Positions 1 to 8,596 of a stretch of DNA of 20,862 nucleotides are shown piece by piece. Every line of letters begins with the position of its first letter. Position 1 is the stretch's first letter. Where the stretch lies: NCBI GenBank assembly GCA_003427395.1, contig BFEA01000988.1, positions 38,530 through 59,391 of the forward strand, read 5' to 3'. Both the position numbers and the translations under genes were made by a program. The notes beneath the pieces are model-generated. The model saw only the letters and a program-made list of their open reading frames with translations. It was not told where the DNA came from and did not search any database. Source of the DNA: Chara braunii (lineage: Eukaryota; Streptophyta; Charophyceae; Charales; Characeae).

Positions 1-31
<31 letters not shown>
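1..31 (+). repeat. poly(A) run at window edge
   Basis: There are 31 consecutive A bases and then LINE coding sequence begins almost at once. It may be the 3' tail of a + strand retroelement that inserted into LINE H and lies mostly to the left of the window. The other half of any target duplication is outside the window, so this cannot be tested here. Confidence 0.5.
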
Positions 32-33
<2 letters not shown>

Positions 34-493
34 CGCGTGACACCGGGACAAGGGGCGAAAAATATGCATCCCAGCGTTTTCACTGCTCTGGTTTCCTCTG
101 ACAGTTCATTATCTTGCTGAAGAGGCATATAAGAAAATTAGGAATCTGGCAGCAAGATATTTGTGAAAACCTAAAGCAGTGGAAACGCAGAACTTTTTGT
201 CAAAAATAGCTTGGGAAGTAGTAACTCAACCTAGGGAGGAAGGGGGACTGGGGATATTAGACCCACACCAGCAGAACATAGCATTGTTAAGTAAGTGGGT
301 GATAATGGCCCTGTCCGAAGGAGAGGGCAAGTTATGGGTAGAATTTGCAGAGTATATCCTTGGTGAAGAGTGGGCTATGAACTCTGAATCGGATGTATGG
401 AGAGTCATTATGTTAGATGCCTACACCAGCAAAAAACCTAAATCCAAAATATGGTCAGCTATCCTTACTGCATGGAAACAGGTACGGCCATCT
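32..493 (+). pseudogene. LINE H, piece 1: ORF2 region just after the reverse transcriptase core
   Basis: One frame reads from about position 41 to 493 and matches the segment of the LINE B ORF2 at 9150-8650. The pattern FSLLWF, then RNLAARYL-stop-KP, then LSKIAWE and EEGGLGILDP corresponds to FSQLWY, KSAAAKFIWKS, MSKLLWE and EEGGLAVLDP in LINE B, and to LATLWY, VAAYLWKR, VAWD and KGGLGILDP in LINE A. This region follows the RT catalytic core in plant LINEs. A TGA at 164-166 stands where both relatives have Trp, so the frame is dead. The reading ends at VRPS, where the T-run of LINE A begins, and continues at 6175 without loss of residues. A longer 5' part of this LINE must lie outside the window or be missing. 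Confidence 0.85.
485..493. repeat. target-site duplication of LINE A, left copy
   Basis: CGGCCATCT occurs here immediately before the T-run and again at 6166-6174, identical in 9 of 9 bases. Joining the flanks through one copy restores the LINE H reading frame from VRPS to LLRQP with no gap against LINE B. Confidence 0.85.
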
Positions 494-512
494 TTTTTTT
501 TTTTTTTTTTTT
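493..512 (-). repeat. poly(A) tail of LINE A (T-run on + strand)
   Basis: Twenty T bases directly follow the left target duplication. On the minus strand this is the 3' poly(A) expected for target-primed reverse transcription. The first T may belong to the duplication. Confidence 0.85.
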
Positions 513-1213
513 AACTGTCCCTCCAGTGCTAGCGATGCTGCTCACGGCAGACATTGCTAGCACCAGGGGAGAGGCTCCATCTATTGGTGGGGAGCATCAC
601 CTGCTGGAAAACGGGTCCAGCGTCCCTTACACAGATTGATACAGATTGATACAGAATGATGCTAGGAAGGAGAATTGAATGGTGTCTAGAAGGTGCCTGC
701 CAGCATTGATTACTCTGGAAGTCAGAGGATTGACTGAGCAGGTGTGCAAACGACCCTAACCCTGGGAACTCCCCCCACACAGACAATTGACACTTGACTG
801 AGGGGTGGTCTCTTCTCCCTTTCCAACCTTGTGCCTGGTCATGGTAACGGGAGGAGCCACTGGGGGGCACCAGTGGGTATTCCTGCCGTCTCCCTGCCCT
901 ACCCGCCCTTCAACGCTATCCTTCATCAGTCCTGACGCTCACCACTGCTGGCAGCGTACTGGAAGCAAAATGGGAACAGGACTTGAATGAAATTGAATGA
1001 CAAGCCTAGACTGAAACCTGATTACACCCGCCAAAAAGACTGAAATGACAGAAGCACAGACTATGCCCTGGTTAGAAGGCAGAAAAACTACCTTCCTTAC
1101 CTATCACCTAATGTCACCTAATGTGTACTGCCCCTCGATCCTCTTTTCTGACCAACCCCCATGCTGCCAAAATTGACTGCAGCCGAATCAGACAAAAACT
1201 CAGACAGAGTAGA
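513..1213 (-). other. 3' UTR of LINE A, no gene seen
   Basis: About 700 bases lie between the last ORF2 stop and the poly(A) tail. No reading frame resembles a LINE domain. A small tandem repeat of the 10-mer ACAGATTGAT lies at about 630-660 with one variant copy. I see no polyadenylation signal that I would defend. Confidence 0.6.
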
Positions 1214-2146
1214 CTAAGCCAGAGCTGGGGAGAAGGGAAAACAGGATGAGGAAAGGGGACCCGGGTGGAGACAGGCTGAGACACAGACAAGCAGACTGAG
1301 AAAAACAGATGGGTGAAGAATGCAGGGGGACCTAGCCAAGATACTACCTGGGCCAAATATCAGAACGGGGAGAAGGTCAGAGTAGTAGGTAGAGGAACAC
1401 GGGACTTGGCTGTGTCTTGCTTCTGGGACTTGTTGGTGGGGAGGGAACGGGTCTGGGAACTCTTCCGCAGGTCGCATAGGGCAACTGGGGTCCACGGTCA
1501 GCCAATCCTTAAATGTCATTTGGTAGTCCCTAGGCACCTGCTTTCGGGGGACGCCCTCCTCCCCCACCTCTCCCTCCCAAGGTCCTGACCAGCGTACTTC
1601 TGCTATCCAGCCCTCGCGATCCCCACCCAACCACTCCCTGGAGAACTGTAGAAGCCTTTCTCGGATGTCAGTGGCTCTGTGGAGGCTATCTAGCGTTTGC
1701 TTCGGGGTTTTCCATCTGTGTGAGAGCTCTAGTTGAAAGTGTTCTTTGAGTTGTTTCATCCTTTCTTCGCCCTCTACCCTTACGTGATCTAAGGTCAGTG
1801 CGCATCGTTGCCACCACAGGATCCACAAAATCGTTCGTCGGGCCAGGTGAAACATATTTAGTACGAAGATGTCATCTAGGAAGGGTGGGTAATGTCCCAA
1901 TAAGATGGCCCGCCAATCCCACGGCCATGATCGCCCGGAGACGATCTGTTGCCACACCCTATCCCACCACCTCCAGGTAAGAACAACAGCAGGGCATTGT
2001 AGAAAAATATGCTCTATTGTTTCTACTCTCTTTTTACCCGGGAAGCCCTGCAGGCATCGGTCACACCAAGGGAGCGCTCGACCCTGCTGTTCTAATTGCG
2101 AGTGATCTATCAACCAATTGTTGGTGGGGAGGCACCGATGCAGGAT
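1214..2146 (-). pseudogene. LINE A ORF2, zinc-binding (zf-RVT) C-terminal part
   Basis: This continues the reverse transcriptase frame after a TAG at 2147-2149. It reads ILHRCLPTNNWLIDH, then CDRC, IEHIFLQCP and WRWWDRVWQQ. The C-x2-C ... H-x4-C pattern followed by a Trp-rich helix is the zf-RVT domain found at the C-terminus of plant LINE ORF2 proteins, probably used in nucleic acid binding. A second Trp-rich stretch, ILWILWWQRCALTL, matches the WCIWKERN-like block seen in LINEs B and H. The last 100 or so codons of the open frame are low-complexity and may be out of frame or UTR, so the true end is uncertain. I see no RNase H domain. Confidence 0.82.
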
Positions 2147-4490
2147 CTACCATTGCAATGATGTGATTTTTGCAGGTTTACATTTAATATCACGGAACCA
2201 TCTGATGGGTATAAGAAGGTGACGCTCTATGTTGAGGTGCATTTGCCAACGATCGACCACTGTGTCCTTTAAACAACGTTTAACTCTTAGCATGTTGTAC
2301 GCTATTTTGACAGTGAGGCCGGGCAAGGTTTTTGGTTTGGGCTGCCTTAGATTGAGTCGGGGATCAGGGTTCCACACCCATTCCAAAGGGTCAATGGGGA
2401 GGGCCTCTATAGCTATCTCAGAAAGGAATGCCTGCCTGTTCCCACCGACCTCTAGCACCCGCACTCTGCGTAATCTATCCTTTGGGACCCATTGGAAAGG
2501 ATCGCTGCTTCCTGTCAGCCTACCATTCCTTTCTTCACTATACCATTCGATCAGCACCTCCTTCGATTGGGTCATGTGAATAAGGCCGACCTTGTTCCCC
2601 CTCACTTCCTTGGCCACCCAGTCCCCCTCCATCAGCACCCTTCCTTTACGCAGGATGGGCCACCAGCCCACCGGGAGGGCCTCCGTTATTTCCTCAAGTG
2701 CAGTCTCTACATTATGGCAATACCTCAGTTCCTCCCTCATCCTCTCCGAGCTTTTCCGATCCTTCATTTCTTCGTCCCAGAGGTCGCCTACTTTTGTCAC
2801 CCCATTCTTCACCCATCCTTTCCATGGGGAGTCGGAGCTGCAAAAGATCTGGCTCTGTTCGTTGGTAATCCAACGATTCCCGAAGAGGGGTTGTCTTGTC
2901 ACTTCTTCCCATCTCACGGGAGGTGAGCGATAGGGGGGGGGGAGCTTCCTCCATATTTTTAACAGGCGGAGCCAGAAGTCGTCCCTTCGCCCCTCCCTTC
3001 CCCGGGGGCATCGTGGAATCCTCCAATAGCGGTCATCCAACCAGTGGAGAGGGTGGATGGTTGGGGGGGCCTCAGGGGCAAGACGTGCAATTTGTTCTAG
3101 AGCGAGCGGCCTCCACACTGAAGGATTGTCAAAGATCAGACGTAACACCCATTGAAGACTGAGGGCTTGGGATTGGCTAAGAGGGTCTAGAATACCCAGG
3201 CCGCCCTTTGCCTTAGGTTGTATAACTGAGTCCCACGCCACTCTGCTTATCGCGTGGGGATTTTCGTTGTCTCTTTTCCATAAGTAGGCTGCCACCTTCC
3301 TCTTCAGGGCTTTCTGGGCGACTGGGCTCAGCGGCCAGAGGACAGATTTGTACCACAGGGTGGCTAACACCACATTGTTGATAATCAAGGCTCGTCCGAA
3401 GAGGGATGTGTGTTGGTGGTTCCATTGTGAGAGTTTAGCAAATGCAGGGCTTGATAACCATCCATCGTTCTCGGGGGGTTTGCCTAAAGCTGTCATCTTG
3501 ATTCCCAAGATTCGGATGGGGGTTTCCGGGTCTGCCCAGGAGACCTGGTGCCCCTCCAGCGGGCGACCCCCTTGATGATGGAGCCACCATCCTATTGTTT
3601 TTTGTCCCCAATTGACGGCCATGTCAGAGAGGGTGCCGAAAAGATCCATTAGTCTATGAATCGCCTCCATATTCTGATGCGTGGCATCGGCCAAAATTGT
3701 GAGGTCGTCTGCGAACAACGAGCAAATCGGAACCGCTTCCTCAGGGATGCCGGTGATCTGAATTTTCTTAATGTCCTTACTCTGACGGAGGTTGGCAGCT
3801 AGCGCTTCCATGATAATGATAAATAGGAAGGGGGCGATGGGATCCCCTTGTCGTACTGAACGTTGTAACCTTATCACTGGGGCTAGCGACCCGTTGATCT
3901 GAACGCTCGTAGTAGCGTTCTGATGTAGGATGCGTACCCACCGTCGAAAGTTGATTCCAAATTTTAGACGATCCATGCATCTGTCTAGAAATAACCAATC
4001 TACGTGGTCATTGGCTTTTTCAAAATCAATGAAGATGAGAGCCGCATTGTTTTTGGACTGATGTGCCAAGCTGATCACCTCATTGATCAAGAGTATGTTT
4101 TCTTGAATGTTCCTATTACGCATAAAGCCGGTCTGTGCGGGGTGAATGATGTCTTCCATTATTTCTATCATTCGGTTGACCAGCGCCTTTGATAGCATCT
4201 TGTATACGACCGTCAAGAGTGTGATGGGTCGGTAGTTCTTGTTGTTCATTTTATCTCCTTTTTTGTGAAGCATAGTGAGTACCCCTTGCCCTACCAGTTC
4301 CCCCAACTCGCCCGAATCTCAGACTGCCCTATAGAAGTTCATCAAGTCTTCGCTTAGGAGGGGCCACATGGTCTCCCAAAATTTTTTGGGGAAACCATCT
4401 AGGCTTGGGGTTTTCTCTTCCTCCATTTGCATAAGTGTCGTCCAGATTTCCTCTTTGGAGATCGACCGGTCCAAATGATCTTTTTGTGAC
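2147..4490 (-). pseudogene. LINE A ORF2, reverse transcriptase domain
   Basis: The RT domain copies element RNA into DNA at the nicked target. Reading on the minus strand, the N-terminal block is ISKEEIWTTL ... EKTPSLDGFPKKFWETM, then VLTMLHKKGD and NYRPITLL. Motif A is FIDFEKANDHVDW, keeping the catalytic Asp but with KAND in place of the usual KAYD. Motif B is VRQGDPIAP and motif C is FADDLTI with both Asp residues. Downstream blocks LWYKSVLWPLSP and KGGLGILDP match LINEs B and H. A TGA at 4319-4321 replaces the Trp of a V-W-D-S-G block, and a TAG closes the frame at 2147-2149. A 1-base frameshift near 4490 separates it from the linker. The open stretch 4306-2147 is 719 codons, unusually long for a dead element, which suggests moderate age. 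Confidence 0.92.
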
Positions 4491-5015
4491 GAGGTGACCC
4501 TCTATCGGGCGTAGAAAGTCGTCTAGTGCTTTTAACCGGTCGTCCTCCGGCTGCGGGGGAATGTGAGAGGAGAAGAGGTCTTTGTAAAACGTTCTAGCAA
4601 TCTTTACACAATGTGCTGTGGTGGTGGCTAAGTCATCAGAAACGGGATCTATCAGGGCTTCGATGGTGGTTCAGTGGGCTTTTAAAGAGGCTAGACTGAA
4701 GAAATGAGAGTCCATGGTCCCTTCGGTTGACCACTTTGCTAATTTGCCTTGAATTCTAATTCCTTGCCAGCGGTGCTGTGCTAATAAAAGTAATTGGTCC
4801 TGCAAGCTTTGAATCTCCGAAATGTGTTCATTGGAGTTGTCTTGGTAAACAGGTTGTGAAGTCGTTTATGAACCTCCATTTCTTGTGCGTGTCTTTTGTT
4901 TATCAATAGTTTCGAGTACTCCTTGCATTTTCTGGCTAGGAAGAAGAGCCTGTTGGTGAACCAATGCACTTTTGGGTCAAACGAAGGTTTCTGGTCCCTC
5001 CAGAAAGACTAGACG
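4491..5015 (-). pseudogene. LINE A ORF2, linker between endonuclease and RT
   Basis: The basic, helix-rich segment typical between LINE endonuclease and RT is readable in pieces: SFDPKVHWFTNRLFFLARK, then LLAQHRWQG and GTMDSHFFSLASLKAH, then DDLATTTAHCVKIARTFYK and RLKALDDFL. It is broken by a TAG at 5009-5011 and a TGA at 4671-4673, both at places where Trp would suit the reading, and by frameshifts near 5040, 4790 and 4490. It has no catalytic motif of its own. Confidence 0.75.
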
Positions 5016-5885
5016 TCACGAACATATGTGCGGAATGATTCTTATAAGCTTGTAGTATCCGGGGCCTTGATCTGGACGCTTCCGGAAGGAAAAGATAGCC
5101 CCGCATGTACAGTGGTCAAGGCCAGGGTGGGGGCTTTGTGGGAGGATAGTGGATAGTTGTAGTGCGTTCTGAATTTCTTGCGAAAGTAGGATCAGATCGA
5201 TGCGCGATTTTGAATGCCTAAACTGGTCGTTGATACGATGGCAAGTGTAAGTTCTTGCGGTCGGATGCAAGAGTCTAAAAGCGTCCACCAGGCTCAGGGA
5301 CTCACAAAGATCTGCCATTATTCGCTCGTCCTCTTCTACATAATGTGGGCAGGGGTCACGAGATCCCCATCTATCATTTTCCCGGTCAGGAGCCGCGTTG
5401 AAATTGCCAGCGATGACGAGTGGGACGCCTTGAGGGGTCATGGATTGAAGGTGAACAAAAAAGGTGGCCCGCTCTGTAGTCGTATTGGGGGCGTAGATGC
5501 AAAGGATGCTGATCAGTTCTAATTCTAACATGTCGAGGATCGATACCCACCTCCCTTGCTCCTCGTCGGCCACCCAGTTAACCACCTCTAATCGTGACCC
5601 AGGCGGGATCCAAATAGCCACCCTTGCCGAGCCTGGTGATTTTGCGTGCGCTCTGAAGGCCTGGTGAGGCCATATTGAATTATGTGTTCGGTGGTGTTCC
5701 GTTTTGTCCATTAGGTGAGTTTCCTGAATGCAAATAACATCCGGTCATGTCCTGCCCCCCACTCCTTTCAGCTGATCCCATATGGCTTGCCTTTTCGAGG
5801 GATTGAAGGAGGCCAGTCCATTCACGTTCAGGGTCCTAAGGTCAAGGTCAGCGTTGCGGAGGCAGTGTTCCACTGAAGATTTCTA
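5016..5885 (-). pseudogene. LINE A ORF2, APE-type endonuclease domain
   Basis: The domain nicks target DNA to start target-primed reverse transcription. It begins in frame at LDLRTLNVNGLASFNPSKRQ (about 5850) and continues with PDVICIQETHL (metal-binding Glu), SARVAIWIPPG, ISILCIYAPN, VIAGNFNAAPDREN, LVDAFRLLHP, KSRIDLILLS and LDHCTCG. These are the blocks of an exonuclease-endonuclease-phosphatase fold in order. Two key sites look altered: GDFN has become GNFN (AAT where GAT is expected, a G-to-A change) and the usual SDH reads LDH. A TGA at 5745-5747 interrupts the N-terminal block. No Met is seen before the domain in this frame, which opens after a stop at 5883-5885, so the true ORF2 start is not identified. 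Confidence 0.9.
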
Positions 5886-5920
5886 CAGTATAGGATCTCT
5901 ATTTCGTTCATATTGGCTGC

Positions 5921-6151
5921 CTATATTTCTCTACCTAGATACGCGTCCATGGCTTGGCGGACCAGTCGGTTGTGCACAGCAATCCGTATCGAAGGACCTT
6001 TGATAAATAGGTTAAGAGGTCTTCTTGTGACCAAAACGCATTGACAATTTACTTGCTGGAGGGGTAGCTCCATCAGTGCTCCGTGGCAGAACCATTTTAA
6101 GTTGGAGTCCTTGTCTTCCTCGAATAGGACGTACAGGTCTGTGGTGGCCAT
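5921..6151 (-). CDS. short 76-codon ORF at the 5' end of LINE A
   Basis: An ORF starting MATTDLYVLFEEDKDSNLKW and ending AMDAYLGREI begins 14 bases inside the 5' boundary of LINE A. The start context is AGAATGG, with purine at -3 and G at +4, which is favourable in eukaryotes. The frame is also open upstream through the boundary, so it could be the 3' end of a truncated ORF1. I do not recognise the protein; it has mixed hydrophobic and charged segments and no zinc knuckle. It lies just upstream of ORF2 in the same orientation. It remains open in an element with many stops, but it is too short for that to be telling. Confidence 0.4.
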   Translation of the reverse strand: MATTDLYVLFEEDKDSNLKWFCHGALMELPLQQVNCQCVLVTRRPLNLFIKGPSIRIAVHNRLVRQAMDAYLGREI

Positions 6152-6165
6152 TCTTATCAGCCCCT

Positions 6166-6174
6166 CGGCCATCT
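6166..6174. repeat. target-site duplication of LINE A, right copy
   Basis: CGGCCATCT is identical to 485-493 and marks the 5' junction of LINE A. Translating onward in LINE H gives RPSLLRQPGTRIEIL, which continues the sequence broken at 493. Confidence 0.85.
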
Positions 6175-6547
6175 CTGCTCAGACAACCAGGGACTCGAAT
6201 AGAAATACTGAATTAGTTTCTATTTGAAAATCCATTTATTATTCGAACGAACGGAGAGCCTTTTCAGATTTCGAAGGATGTGGGAGACTTTGGAAAGAGC
6301 TGGGTAGAGAAGGGTATTATACAGGTAAAAGACCTCTGGGATATAGACCGTGCGGATTGGATCTCCTCAGCTGAACTGAGATTGAAACTGCCAAGATTAC
6401 ATAAGTTAGATCTTAACTTCATGCTTATCAAACAGGCCATACCCCCTTACTGGACGACCTTTTTGAATGAGTACACCGAACATGGGAAAGGAACATGGCT
6501 CTACCATCCTACAGACATGAACCCCCAGCGTATTCTGAGGTTATAAG
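6175..6547 (+). pseudogene. LINE H, piece 2: region between RT and zinc-binding domain
   Basis: The frame reads TRIEILN-stop-FLFENPF, then DFGKSWVEKGIIQVKDLWD, then LIKQAIPPYW. It matches SREEVLRQPLFENRW, SFRRAWVERGVLRVEDLWD and LIQAIPED in LINE B, with 19 residues between the PS of VRPS (LINE H) or LTPS (LINE B) and the end of FEN in both elements, so nothing was lost when LINE A inserted. A TAG at 6214-6216 aligns with Gln in LINE B, a C-to-T change. The frame ends at a TAA at 6544-6546. This piece is the direct continuation of 32-493. Confidence 0.85.
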
Positions 6548-6620
6548 GACCATATTTAATGGGGGTGGTGAAGGTTAAGTCCTGCCGGGTGCCAGATTGC
6601 TTGTGGTGGACGCTCATATC

Positions 6621-6647
<27 letters not shown>
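6548..6647 (+). mobile_element. possible 100-bp retroposed insert with poly(A) tail in LINE H
   Basis: A unique stretch of about 73 bases ends in an unbroken run of 27 A bases (6621-6647). Without it, the distance in LINE H from AIPPYW to VEPLLF is about 83 residues, close to the 79 residues between AIPEDW and PQPVLY in LINE B; with it, the distance is about 116. Weak flanking similarity, AGGTTATAAGGA (6538-6549) against AGGATGATAAAG (6647-6658), could be a decayed target duplication. The alternative is an A-run expanded in place. Confidence 0.45.
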
Positions 6648-6651
<4 letters not shown>

Positions 6652-6826
6652 GATAAAGAAAGGAGGCAAAGGTGGGCCATTGCTAGAAGCAGGTGATGAG
6701 GAAGTTGTTCAGACAACTGTGGGTCTGGCAGAAGCAAGGGTTCTGGATCTGAAGGGCAACAAGAGACACCAACACGTGCTATTAAAAAAGGAAGCCAAGG
6801 ACTACAAGGTTGAACCCTTACTGTTT
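6648..6826 (+). pseudogene. LINE H, piece 3: ORF2 region between RT and zinc-binding domain
   Basis: An open frame from 6650 reads MIKKGGKGG ... HVLLKKEAKDYKVEPLLF. The end VEPLLF resumes as VQPILFGWKG at about 14803 on the far side of LINE B, and both parallel PQPVLYMDG in LINE B. This stretch is poorly conserved in LINEs, so assignment rests on position and on the reading across the LINE B junctions. It is in a different frame from piece 2. Confidence 0.65.
6809..6826. repeat. probable target-site duplication of LINE B, left copy
   Basis: GTTGAACCCTTACTGTTT here and GTTCAACCCATATTGTTT at 14802-14819 match at 15 of 18 positions. They flank the 3' A-rich tail and the 5' end of LINE B, respectively. 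The mismatches fit an old insertion. Confidence 0.7.
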
Positions 6827-6851
6827 TGTTTTTTTTTTGTCTTTTTTTTAT
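6827..6851 (-). repeat. A-rich 3' tail of LINE B
   Basis: On the minus strand the sequence is an A-run broken by single C and G bases, next to the left target duplication. The interruptions fit mutation of an old poly(A) tail. Confidence 0.75.
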
Positions 6852-7294
6852 AAAAAAATCACATCATCTGGTTTATTCAAAGAACATTATAGAGGCCGGG
6901 GTCCTCATAATTCTACCCGGAGCGGAACCGAGTTTTCCAACACCAGACCAACCTGGCTTTGAAAGGAAAAGCAGCACAATGCAGGGCTAGTCCAACCTGA
7001 CCTGTGGAAACAAAGATCTACTAACTATGCTGCTCGCTCTCACCAGTCGGGCCTTGGCCCTAATGCGGACATGTGGCCTAATTACCACCCGAACAAGGCA
7101 AGATAAAGCCACCGAGCGACAGGTTGGTTCAGCCTTGTAACATGAATTATCTGCTTCCCCCCCTCACCCACTTCCCTTACTGCACCCATACCCCAATGAT
7201 GATGTTGTTCGTTAACTACCCCTCTGTACTCGAGATCCTCTCATAGTTATTCCATTCAACAACTTAGCCCTCCCTTAACCCCCATACCCATTCA
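6852..7294 (-). other. 3' UTR of LINE B, no gene seen
   Basis: About 440 bases lie between the ORF2 stop and the A-rich tail. No LINE domain or other convincing coding frame is visible on either strand. Confidence 0.6.
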
Positions 7295-8596
7295 CTAAAG
7301 TTGATCTGATCTCATCCATGGGGACCATACAATTTTCCTTGTTGTATCCGAAACGGCCACCAGTCTTTTTTTTTTTGCCCAGGACCGGAGGAACCACAGC
7401 CTCGCCCTGTACCACCCAGGCCCTGTTTTGGACATAACTTTGTTGCTCCTGTCCATCGTGATCATGTGCCGGGGCATTGTCTTCAACCCACTCTTCAAAG
7501 CTGGGTCTGAGAAGTACTTCCTCTGAAAGAGAACTGAGTTTCTCTCCTTCCATATCCACCATACTACCAGTGAGTGTATTGCAGATGCCACGTAACCCCA
7601 ACCCTTCCCACTCACCAGCGGATGTTTTGGCTGCCCTGTCACCGCCCACTCCAGATCCCATTCCACTTCCTCTGGACCACCCAGAGCCTTCCAATGCTAC
7701 GCCCACCATCGCCAGATGTGAAAGGATAGAGGGCAAGTGCCCCACAAATGTAGTGCATCCTCCGGTTGCTGATGACATCTGACACACCTTACCTCCACCT
7801 CCATTCCTCTGGTGAACAGTGACACTGCAACTAAGGGAGCTGCATGCGCTATCAGCCAAACCATTGTTGCTACTTTCTTACTTGGTAGCACCCTGCAAAT
7901 CTTCCATTTATCATTGTAGTACTCGATGGACAGTGGCGAGCCTGAGAGCGATCTGGGGTGGGCCTCCGTTATCTTCCCCGATGTACTGCCACTAAGTCGT
8001 TGTATTGCTATCCCACGCTTGGAGTAGTATTGGCATAGTTCGGGTTGCCCCCTTGCCTTTGGCCATCCATACAGGCCGACATCTAAGCGCATTCGTCTGA
8101 TTGGGGTACCATCCATGTACAGTACCGGCTGAGGGGATCCTCCTGCAGAGAACTTCATGAAGATCTTGACTTCCTCCATGAGCCCGAAGTTCGGGGTGTC
8201 TCGTACCTCCTTGAATACTAAGGGATTACGAGTGATCCCTTCCACCTTCTGCCTCTCCCACACCTCCAATTTTCCTTGGGCCACCACTCTGCATACCTGC
8301 TGCTCCCCTCCCAGATTGAGAGCGGAACAGTACCATTTTCCTTCTTTCACTTCCTCTCTCAACAACTATTTTCAGTCCTCCGGTATAGCCTGGATCAAGG
8401 TCTCTCTCCTTGATTCCAAGTGCCACAGTCTCCCCAGGTGCTCTTTTAATCCCTCCAGACTCTTCCAAGTTCTGCACAGGTCGTCCCACAGATCTTCGAC
8501 TCGCAACACCCCTCTCTCCACCCATGCCCTCCTAAAGCTCCCTATTCCTACTAAGGCAAAACTGTCACCTTCGATGTTCCTGATCCAACGATTTTC
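7295..8596 (-). pseudogene. LINE B ORF2, zinc-binding C-terminal half
   Basis: After a 1-base insertion in a T-run near 8595, the frame continues ENRWIRN, then SFRRAWVERGVLRVEDLWD and LIQAIPED. It then meets TGA (8372-8374) and TAG (8366-8368), and reads on through KWKICRVLPSKKVATMVWLI to the zf-RVT domain: CVRCHQQPEDALHLWGTC followed by PLSFHIWRWWA. A TAG at 7697-7699 aligns with Gln of the WWKQHW block in LINE H. The last block, SLVVWWIWKERNSVLF, is the conserved C-terminal Trp-rich motif of plant LINEs. The frame ends at 7295. Confidence 0.9.

Larger units (their letters stand above)
494..6165 (-). mobile_element. LINE A: APE-type non-LTR retrotransposon inserted in LINE H
   Basis: A 5.7-kb minus-strand element bounded by the 9-bp duplication. 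In transcript order it has a short ORF (6151-5921), an ORF2 with endonuclease, linker, reverse transcriptase and zinc-binding C-terminus (about 5885-1214), a 700-base 3' UTR and a tail of 20 A bases (T at 493-512). No gag-like ORF1 with a zinc knuckle is seen, so either it is 5'-truncated, which is common in LINEs, or its ORF1 is the short one. ORF2 carries stops at 5745, 5009, 4671, 4319 and 2147 and at least two frameshifts (near 5040 and 4490). It is not autonomous now. Its perfect target duplication suggests that it is younger than LINE B. Confidence 0.88.

Noticed and set aside
529-870. Minus-strand frame of 113 codons in the 3' UTR of LINE A
   Set aside because: No LINE similarity, position after the C-terminal domain, biased composition.
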